Shown here in pieces: positions 45,530-52,600 of a stretch of DNA of 56,925 nt. A program made the translations under genes and the position numbers. Under the pieces are notes generated by a model, which saw only the letters and a list, made by a program, of their open reading frames with translations, was not told the origin of the DNA and searched no databases. This DNA is from J005 sp964613235. GTDB taxonomy: Bacteria; Pseudomonadota; Zetaproteobacteria; Mariprofundales; Mariprofundaceae. The first letter of the stretch is position 1. Each line of letters starts with the position of its first letter. Where the stretch lies: positions 1 to 56,925 of the forward strand of contig CAZTGM010000004.1 in assembly GCA_964613235.1 (NCBI GenBank). Reading direction: 5' to 3'.

Positions 45530-46506
45530 CCCCACACCTCCCTGATACATGACAACATACGCTCTCGCAGAAACTTCACTTCAACAAGTTTTTTGCGCAA
45601 AGGTGCACTCATTTCAACATGCACAAAGCCTGTAAAGTCCATCGCACGCAACATGGATGCATTCCGGTTCGTTGTGGCGCCCAGTTCATGGATATCCATG
45701 GGAAAAAGGCGAGAAACGCCAATGAACTGTTGCCGGAAACACTGATTCAGCTGCAGCAGGGAAGACGTGACGCTCATGCTGCCGGTACTGAGCACCATAT
45801 CGGCTGAGCGTCCCTCTTCGGTTTTCCTTTTCTGTTGTACAAAGCCATGCAATTGCAGAATAGCCCCGTGCGGGTAACGACGGGCAAAGGCGCGCGTGAA
45901 GGCCTGAAAATAGCTGTTGTCCGTATGCGCCACATCCGCCGGCGCATGCTGTCCACTGTGCTCCCCGCCGCCGTAACGATGCACGGTATTCCAGGCCGCA
46001 GCGACAAAACCACCCTGCTGCATCAGCAGCAAGGCCAGCTCGCGCGTGCGCAGGTCATGGAAACTGTGCGGAGCCTGCAATGCCACAGGCCAGGGGTTGT
46101 GCCTGCCATCATGGCGGAAGACATAAAAACCTCCGCCCTGTTTTCGGATATCCTGCAAGATCCACCATTGCGCATGATCAACCGTATAGCTGTCCAGTTT
46201 AAAGCCCAGTTGCTGCCAGTCGACACCCAGCGTTGCCAGGGTCTCCCCGCGTAATGTCCGTTCGAACAAATCACTTGCCTGCTCAAGCTGTTGTGGTGAC
46301 GGTACGACGAATGAGCCGCCCTGGCTGGCCTGCGCAAGCATTTCATCCAGCGCCGTCACGTTTGCCGCTGGTTCATTCGGTGGCGTTTCATTCACGGTCG
46401 TGTCGGCCTGCGCCAATGGTTGGCAGCCCAGCAGCAACAGGCTGCCATACAGCAGCATCACCCGACAGCATCGCATCATGCGCACATCACTGGAAACTGA
46501 ATTCAT
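45526..46506 (-). CDS. Lipoprotein with zinc amide-hydrolase-like domain
   Basis: A 326-residue lipoprotein (lipobox LLLGC, Cys28). The core resembles M14-like/poly-gamma-glutamate hydrolase (PghP-type) enzymes: APHSFHDLRTREL aligns with the PHxxxExxTSEL zinc motif (His147, Asp151 for the usual Glu), LQLHGF supplies a second His (His220), and GFVHVEMSAPLRKKL a candidate catalytic Glu298. The assignment is motif-based and no family is certain. ATG 46506 has AGGAGG 9 nt upstream, inside the 3' end of the preceding gene (20-nt overlap). Such a hydrolase would trim, release or remodel the polymer, like CapD or PgdS in classical systems. Related but inactive copies occur in the CapC-like protein two genes upstream. 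Confidence 0.6.
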   Translation of the reverse strand: MNSVSSDVRMMRCCRVMLLYGSLLLLGCQPLAQADTTVNETPPNEPAANVTALDEMLAQASQGGSFVVPSPQQLEQASDLFERTLRGETLATLGVDWQQLGFKLDSYTVDHAQWWILQDIRKQGGGFYVFRHDGRHNPWPVALQAPHSFHDLRTRELALLLMQQGGFVAAAWNTVHRYGGGEHSGQHAPADVAHTDNSYFQAFTRAFARRYPHGAILQLHGFVQQKRKTEEGRSADMVLSTGSMSVTSSLLQLNQCFRQQFIGVSRLFPMDIHELGATTNRNASMLRAMDFTGFVHVEMSAPLRKKLVEVKFLRERMLSCIREVWG

Positions 46507-48979
46507 GATCCACAGCCTCCTGAATAATCTGGCGATCTTCATACTGCCCCGGAGCAACATTGGTCAGGGCGATATAGCCTGTCTGCTCATCCTCGACGGA
46601 TAGCTCGATGGTATAGGTGCCGGGTGGCAGATCGGCACGCAGCGGGATAAAGAAGGACTGCCCGACATTCATATACTGCCCCGCCTTGCCCAGTACCGGT
46701 ACGCGTTGTTCCCTCTGCGGGACGTGCAATACAAAGATGCGTTCGGTAAACGTCCAGCCGGCAAGATCCTGACGCAAATGACGCTGCACGCCATGGATAC
46801 TCACCCGCACCTTCGTCGCTTGCTGCATGGCCGGCATGAACAAACGCGCCGACAATACCTTGTTGTGTTCCTCCACCCCTTTATCGACAACAAAACGTAG
46901 CGGTTGCCGCCCCAGCGGATGCGCCATGCGCTTGATATAAACATGTTCAATGGCATCGGCATGACTGATATAAATCTCGGTATCAGCCGCCGCCTCCAGA
47001 CGAAAATGATGCATGCCGGCATGTAGCTGCGGCAAGCGCAGCTCGCCCAGACGACCGGCAATATCCGTTTCATAATACAACCGTCCATCCAGCCACAGGC
47101 GAATATGCTCAGCCCGACCGGAAGAACGCATAAAAATCAGATTCGGACGCATGGTGCCGGTTTCACTGTCCATATGCATGGCTCGCGCCTCGCCACCGGC
47201 AAGCCGCATATAAAAGCCGGCCAATGACTGTTTACGCGGCGGCAACGGACTTTCACGCGGCACCAGCAGCCAGCGCGCACGCTGACGATTCTGCGGCATA
47301 TAATCCTGCCAGTGATAGGTGCCGGCCATCAATTGTTCAATATCCTGCTGGCGACGCGGATGAATCTGCACCTGCAGCAGTGGAATCCGGTTATGTACCA
47401 GCAATTCCTTCAGATTCAGCGGACGTACACTGAACCAGCCCGGAATCCGTTTTTTCAGATCCAGCGTTTTGGTGGCCTCATAATCATCGGGCACATACGT
47501 TGTCCAGATATAACCGTGCGGCCGATCATAGCCATTGACCGAAATCGGACACACGGAACTGAAGCGAACCCGACTCACCTCTGCCGGCAACCATAAATAA
47601 TGGCGTACCGGGTCGGACACCAGACTGTTACCCCAGCGACCAGTCAACATATCATAACGCGATGGCTCACTGCCAACGGTCATCTGGCCCTGCTGCACGA
47701 TGTTGCCCTGTGCATCAAGCAACGCGTAATCCGCCCCTTTGCAAGCCACCGGCGCACCTTCCAGACGCATGGAACGCAGATCAAAACGCATCACCGTCGG
47801 CATCCGGGCGACGTGATTGACGCCATATTCAACAGCAAACTGACTGGCCAGATATACCGCCAGGTAGGGGTATTCGGGCGTGATCTCCTGGGCCGAACCA
47901 TCGGCCTTTAGCAGATAGGCCCGCACCGCCCCCTCGCGCGGAGAAATAATCTCGATCGTTCCCGCATCGAAGTGCTGTTCAAAGACCGCCTGCATGGCCA
48001 GCCACGGTACGGTGTATTCACGGCTAACGCGGCCACCGGGATCCGTCCAGCGCAACAACAGGCGCGGCTCGTCATGATCGTGCGACTGCCATTCGCTGAC
48101 CGCGGAAAAGATCAGCCGCATGCGTCCTCCCTGCCTTGGCACTGGAATCACACCATGGCGGGATATGCCCACATACACGCCGTATGGTGCCACCGGTGGT
48201 GCAAGTGCCTCACCCCGAATCGTACGGAACGTATACACCTTGCGCGTGACATAGTGCTGATTGGCCACACCGACCGGACCGACACCGACCCAATGACGAC
48301 GCACGAGATTTTTCCGTTCCGCCTCACTGAGCAGGTCATAATCATAGACATTGCCCCTGGCCAGCGCGCGTTTCTGTTCCATGCTCAGATGATTCCAGGC
48401 CACGGCCAGTTTATGTGGCGGCACCAGTTCGGGCTCGTAAAGACGCAGGACAATATCGCGGATGCCGGGATCCATGGTGGCAATTCTGACGCGTACGCTT
48501 CTAACCGTCGGCATGCCACGCAGACTGATCATGCTCATGCGACCATCCGTCGGCTGAATGGCCGGATCAACATAAAACGATGAGGTTACCGGCTCGGTAA
48601 AGCGCTCATCCTGATACCAGGTAACCCTGGAACGGTAATAATTAACATGATCCCTGATGACCTCTCCCCTGGCATCGAGAAACTGCAGTTCAATGGCATA
48701 GGACCATTCCACTTCTGTCGTTTCTGAACTGGCCTGTATCGGGATCGTCGCATTACTCAGCACTTTCATCGTCTGCAATGCCGGATTAATCGGGAACCGT
48801 GTCCAGCGTTCGCGATCCAGCACATATCCGATGCTGGTAAATGCCGCATCCAGATGAGCCCGGGGCAATGCCTTACCCTGCAAACCCTGTTCCAGCAACA
48901 CCAGCTGCGGCCAGCTGAACCACAACACCAGCGCCAACAACACGCTGAGCAGCAAATGGCGTCGATGATTGATATACAT
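46487..48979 (-). CDS. Membrane-anchored periplasmic protein of the CapB/CapC-like operon
   Basis: 830 residues of unrecognised family. A single N-terminal hydrophobic span (LLLSVLLALVLWFSWPQLVL, about 9-28) with basic residues before it looks like an uncleaved signal anchor. The rest should be periplasmic and is beta-rich, with GxH-type turns (LHAGMHHFRLEAAADTEIYI) like those in the 1889-residue protein of the same operon. It has no enzyme motif I can name. The ATG overlaps the CapC-like stop (TGATG). It may be the periplasmic bridge between the inner-membrane and outer-membrane components; that is inference from topology. Confidence 0.6.
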   Translation of the reverse strand: MYINHRRHLLLSVLLALVLWFSWPQLVLLEQGLQGKALPRAHLDAAFTSIGYVLDRERWTRFPINPALQTMKVLSNATIPIQASSETTEVEWSYAIELQFLDARGEVIRDHVNYYRSRVTWYQDERFTEPVTSSFYVDPAIQPTDGRMSMISLRGMPTVRSVRVRIATMDPGIRDIVLRLYEPELVPPHKLAVAWNHLSMEQKRALARGNVYDYDLLSEAERKNLVRRHWVGVGPVGVANQHYVTRKVYTFRTIRGEALAPPVAPYGVYVGISRHGVIPVPRQGGRMRLIFSAVSEWQSHDHDEPRLLLRWTDPGGRVSREYTVPWLAMQAVFEQHFDAGTIEIISPREGAVRAYLLKADGSAQEITPEYPYLAVYLASQFAVEYGVNHVARMPTVMRFDLRSMRLEGAPVACKGADYALLDAQGNIVQQGQMTVGSEPSRYDMLTGRWGNSLVSDPVRHYLWLPAEVSRVRFSSVCPISVNGYDRPHGYIWTTYVPDDYEATKTLDLKKRIPGWFSVRPLNLKELLVHNRIPLLQVQIHPRRQQDIEQLMAGTYHWQDYMPQNRQRARWLLVPRESPLPPRKQSLAGFYMRLAGGEARAMHMDSETGTMRPNLIFMRSSGRAEHIRLWLDGRLYYETDIAGRLGELRLPQLHAGMHHFRLEAAADTEIYISHADAIEHVYIKRMAHPLGRQPLRFVVDKGVEEHNKVLSARLFMPAMQQATKVRVSIHGVQRHLRQDLAGWTFTERIFVLHVPQREQRVPVLGKAGQYMNVGQSFFIPLRADLPPGTYTIELSVEDEQTGYIALTNVAPGQYEDRQIIQEAVDHEFSFQ

Positions 48980-51900
48980 CAGTGTTCCCCGAGCATGAGC
49001 CAGGTGGCCCGGGTCGTGATATAACGGGAAAAGGTCGTAGCATTATCCTGTCCGCGGACCACCTGATAGACACGCTCGGTATCGCGCGGTACCAGATTGG
49101 CCAGTAATATCAGTCGTTCGCCGGCAGACACGGCCAGAAAGGCCTGGCGGGTATTGATATCCACCAGCCGGGCAAAATGAAACTGTGGCCAGCCCGTGAC
49201 CAGTTGCTGCAACGCCACGATATCCTGCGTAGCAATATAGCGCAGAATCTGCTGTCGCAACGTATCCGGCACGGATAGCTGCTCCGACCATGGCTTCCCG
49301 TCCACAAACTCATGCAGTTCGGCATTCACATTCGCCAGATCAAGTGCCCTGAATTGCGCCGCCTGCACGTAATTGTCTGTCTGCTGACGATAACTGAAAC
49401 GCGTCAGTGAAGACAACCACAATACGGCAAATTCCTTGTTCGTCGCCTCAGCCAGATACAATGACTGCGGTAATGCGCCCACTTCATAACCGATGGTCTC
49501 CAGGCTACCGTCAACAATGCGCACCTTCAGGCCATCGCTGAGCATGGACTGATACAATCGCCGTTCCAGTTCACTGAGGCTGGCCTCATCCAGCACACCG
49601 GCGCTGAAACCGACCAGCACATCCGCATCCGGCAAGCGCACTACATTCGGCTTGGCACCAAAACCGCGACACTGCACGGCCAGCATGGCCTTGTCCCCGG
49701 CTTCGCGCATCAGCACCTGATTCACCAGGTTGAACACATTACTGATATTGTCCTGCCTGATCAGGTCGGAAGAACGATCACGATTGGCCTCATGATGAGC
49801 GCCACCGATCAGCAGCGCCCGCGCATTAAGTCGTTCGAACAGCGATACGCCGTATTCGAAGCTGCTGACCTCATACAACGGTCGCGGCACCTGTACGATC
49901 GTGTCACTGCCGCCATTGAGCGAAAACACATAGGTACCCCAGTAACGTTTGCCGGCTGCATCGGGCTTTTCAGCCAGAATCAGATACTGCCGTCCGCTGA
50001 GTTTCTCGGTATAACGAATCAGCTGATAATTCAGTACTGATGCCGAAACGGCCACGGCGCGCAATTCCTGCAGACCGGCTTCGGTCCACTGACCGTCCCT
50101 GAACTCGGAAGCGCCGATATGCAACAAGGGCACCAGAATCTCACGATCGATAAATAACAGATATTCTTCCGTCGGCAGCACATAGGCATTGGAACCACGC
50201 GGTGCAATATGAATCTTGCCACTGAGCAACCAGTCCTGCAGATATCCGTCAATGCGCTGTTCGCCGCTTTCGGCCTGAATATCGGCCTGTGTCAGCAGAT
50301 AACGCGCCATCAGCCTGCGCACATCCTTGTCGTTGATATACAGCTCGGCAAACCCCGCGCGGGTATAGTCTCGCTGGATGTTTTTGAACGGCGTTTTCTC
50401 CCAGCTGATGGCATAATCGCCGAGCATGTATTTAAGCAGGCCGATATCCAGCGATGGCGGCAATGAGCCCTTAACCCACAATTTGCTGGGAACCAGCGGC
50501 AGGTCGATATCCTGCAACTGCCGGCGAACCCCGCTGAGTGCACGTACGCTCTGCAGCGTATAGCCGTGTATCTGCAATACATTACGCATGGCAAATACCT
50601 TGTGGAAGGCATGAAACAGCAGGTTCAGATTACGCATCGCATCCGCCGAACTGTCGACATTCACCCTGCGTGGTGCACCGGCAATGGCCAGCGCCTTGCC
50701 CTGCATGCTCATGAACGTGATCAGCCCGGCATTGAGCGCGCCTTTTTCGGAAACCGGTGCCGGCACTTCAACCAGCAGGCCATGGGGATGGTCCAGATCG
50801 ATAATATAAATACCCCAGCCATGACTGAAATCGTCTTCACTGAGGTAAAGATAACGGTTCTCGATCAGCGTAATGCCATAGCCCAGTTGTGCCAGCGCAT
50901 CGCTGGCCTGATCCAGCAATTTCGGATCACGCTGACCGACATACTGCTGCAACGATGTCAGTGCCGCGCTGAAAATATCTACCTGCAGCGGCAGCGGCGG
51001 TTCGAACGTGCCCGATGCCCAGTGCCGATACAGGCGAATGGAGTCCTGACGTACACGATCGGACAACGAGAGCTTCGTCTCCATCTGTACCGGACGTGCA
51101 TTGCCGGCCGCCACGCCGGGCACCTGCCAGGTCCACGGCGTGGGAATCATCGTCAGCAACACCCCGATAAGACTGGCTATGACCACGGCAACCAGCGATG
51201 TCTGCAGTACGGCACGGCTCATGCGCATGGCGATGTCCTTGTCGTACATCTTGATCGCAATCAATGTCGACAGCAGATAACCAAAACCGAAATAATCGGT
51301 GACTTTAACATCAGGCGCCCAGCCCAGAAACAGATAGGCCAGCAGCATTTTGTAAACAAAACCGATGTTGAAAAACAACAGCACTTTTCTGGCGCCCTCG
51401 ATGCTGGCCGTCTTGAACAGCGGCGAAGCCAGCAGCAAACGGGCCAGCAACAGAATGACAAACGCTTCGCCGATGGAGGCAACGATTTTGATCGGCTGAA
51501 ACCATTGCATCGCAATCAGTGCCGGAATCAGAATGCCGCTGAAATCCCAGCCATAACGCAGGTTCATGCGCGAAGCAACATAGGCGGCAGTAATCAGAAT
51601 GATATAGGACTTGGGTCCGGCCAGCACCGATGAGGCCAGTTCCTCATACAGGTAACCCAGATCACTGATGCGGAAATTGGTCAGCTCCAGCAGGCCGTAG
51701 CGTACAATCAGATAGGTCACAGCCAGTGGCACGATCAGCGTGATCAGCCCCTTCTCGAAACGTGGCTTCCAGAAATGATTGGCAATCAGGATAACGATAA
51801 TCAGGCCGAAACTGTGCAGATTATCGCGGTAATCGAAACTGATATGGAAATAGCGCACCAGATATTCGCCGATATACTGGAATAACCAGCCATCGAAAAA

Positions 51901-52227
51901 GACGCGTACCAGAATACTGACCAGCACCAGCGCAAAAAAGCGGTCGCGCCCGAACAGGCTGCTCCAGCGTCCCAGTCGGGACATATAATCGGAAAAAAAC
52001 CAGACAATCGCGTAAGTTACGATGCCTTCGATAAAGATGGCCAGCACCGACCATGGCTTGAGCAATAGTAGCGGTACCAGATAGCCCGGGACAACGAGGC
52101 CCGTTAATGCCCAGCCGAAACGCAGATTCAATAATGCAATAACAAAGACACCCACCCACACTGTCGTGATTACCGAGCTGGCCAGGCTGCCTTCCGGAAA
52201 AATCTGCAGTGGGAAGAAATCCGGCAT
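48979..52227 (-). CDS. Tandem PgsC/CapC-like membrane protein with large periplasmic pseudo-hydrolase region
   Basis: 1082 residues, seven times a normal CapC. Two CapC-like membrane domains lie in tandem (~15-180 and ~206-365). Their matching segments are NLRFGWALTGLVVPGYL (34-50) and NLRYGWDFSGILIPALI (222-238), close to the CapC motif GLVVPGYL. CapC is the membrane partner of CapB in poly-gamma-glutamate synthesis. The ~700-residue soluble tail contains two units (~440-645 and ~720-945) that align with the hydrolase lipoprotein of this operon but lack its zinc residues (His replaced by Val492 and Leu784). ATG 52227 lies 4 nt after the receiver gene, with a weak ribosome site. Confidence 0.78.
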   Translation of the reverse strand: MPDFFPLQIFPEGSLASSVITTVWVGVFVIALLNLRFGWALTGLVVPGYLVPLLLLKPWSVLAIFIEGIVTYAIVWFFSDYMSRLGRWSSLFGRDRFFALVLVSILVRVFFDGWLFQYIGEYLVRYFHISFDYRDNLHSFGLIIVILIANHFWKPRFEKGLITLIVPLAVTYLIVRYGLLELTNFRISDLGYLYEELASSVLAGPKSYIILITAAYVASRMNLRYGWDFSGILIPALIAMQWFQPIKIVASIGEAFVILLLARLLLASPLFKTASIEGARKVLLFFNIGFVYKMLLAYLFLGWAPDVKVTDYFGFGYLLSTLIAIKMYDKDIAMRMSRAVLQTSLVAVVIASLIGVLLTMIPTPWTWQVPGVAAGNARPVQMETKLSLSDRVRQDSIRLYRHWASGTFEPPLPLQVDIFSAALTSLQQYVGQRDPKLLDQASDALAQLGYGITLIENRYLYLSEDDFSHGWGIYIIDLDHPHGLLVEVPAPVSEKGALNAGLITFMSMQGKALAIAGAPRRVNVDSSADAMRNLNLLFHAFHKVFAMRNVLQIHGYTLQSVRALSGVRRQLQDIDLPLVPSKLWVKGSLPPSLDIGLLKYMLGDYAISWEKTPFKNIQRDYTRAGFAELYINDKDVRRLMARYLLTQADIQAESGEQRIDGYLQDWLLSGKIHIAPRGSNAYVLPTEEYLLFIDREILVPLLHIGASEFRDGQWTEAGLQELRAVAVSASVLNYQLIRYTEKLSGRQYLILAEKPDAAGKRYWGTYVFSLNGGSDTIVQVPRPLYEVSSFEYGVSLFERLNARALLIGGAHHEANRDRSSDLIRQDNISNVFNLVNQVLMREAGDKAMLAVQCRGFGAKPNVVRLPDADVLVGFSAGVLDEASLSELERRLYQSMLSDGLKVRIVDGSLETIGYEVGALPQSLYLAEATNKEFAVLWLSSLTRFSYRQQTDNYVQAAQFRALDLANVNAELHEFVDGKPWSEQLSVPDTLRQQILRYIATQDIVALQQLVTGWPQFHFARLVDINTRQAFLAVSAGERLILLANLVPRDTERVYQVVRGQDNATTFSRYITTRATWLMLGEH

Positions 52228-52231
52228 GGGG

Positions 52232-52600
52232 CTACAGTTGCTTTAGTCGGGCGACAAGTTCAGGGATTTTCATCGGCTTGAACAGCACCTCTGTCGCGCC
52301 GGCCGCTTTCAGCCGTTCATCCAGACCCTCCACCATGCGTCGTGTCAGAATCACGACCGGCACATGACTTGCCTGTTCATGCCGCAGCCAGTGCAGAAAA
52401 TCATGGGCATGACCTGAATGCATCATCATACAGGAGAGCACAATATCCGGCATCTGCTGCATCATGGCCACCCTGGCAGCTTCGCCATCCGCCGCACGGG
52501 TGACAGCAAATCCCTCCAGTTCGAGTGCCATGCCCATCAGTTCCAGCAGCGTGGCATCATGTTCAATCAGCAGAATCCGTCGTTTCGATTGCTCAGTCAT
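52232..52600 (-). CDS. Stand-alone receiver domain lacking the phosphoacceptor Asp
   Basis: A 122-residue single REC domain with no output domain. The fold markers remain: RRILLIEHDATLLEL at strand 1, VVILTRR with Thr86, and VLFKPM with Lys108. The acidic pair is Glu13-His14 instead of Asp-Asp, and the phosphoacceptor position in PDIVLSCMMM is Cys57, not Asp. It therefore cannot be a normal phosphorylated regulator and may signal by binding only, or be controlled by the cysteine. It overlaps the kinase-like gene by 8 nt and precedes the CapC-like gene by 4 nt. Confidence 0.88.
   Translation of the reverse strand: MTEQSKRRILLIEHDATLLELMGMALELEGFAVTRAADGEAARVAMMQQMPDIVLSCMMMHSGHAHDFLHWLRHEQASHVPVVILTRRMVEGLDERLKAAGATEVLFKPMKIPELVARLKQL

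Noticed and set aside
39860..46506. Cellulose (Bcs) or PNAG (Pga) exopolysaccharide export locus
   Set aside because: The helical-repeat/barrel layout recalls BcsC and PgaA, but no GT2 glycosyltransferase, PilZ or deacetylase is in the operon. The CapB/CapC-like genes point to an amide polymer instead.
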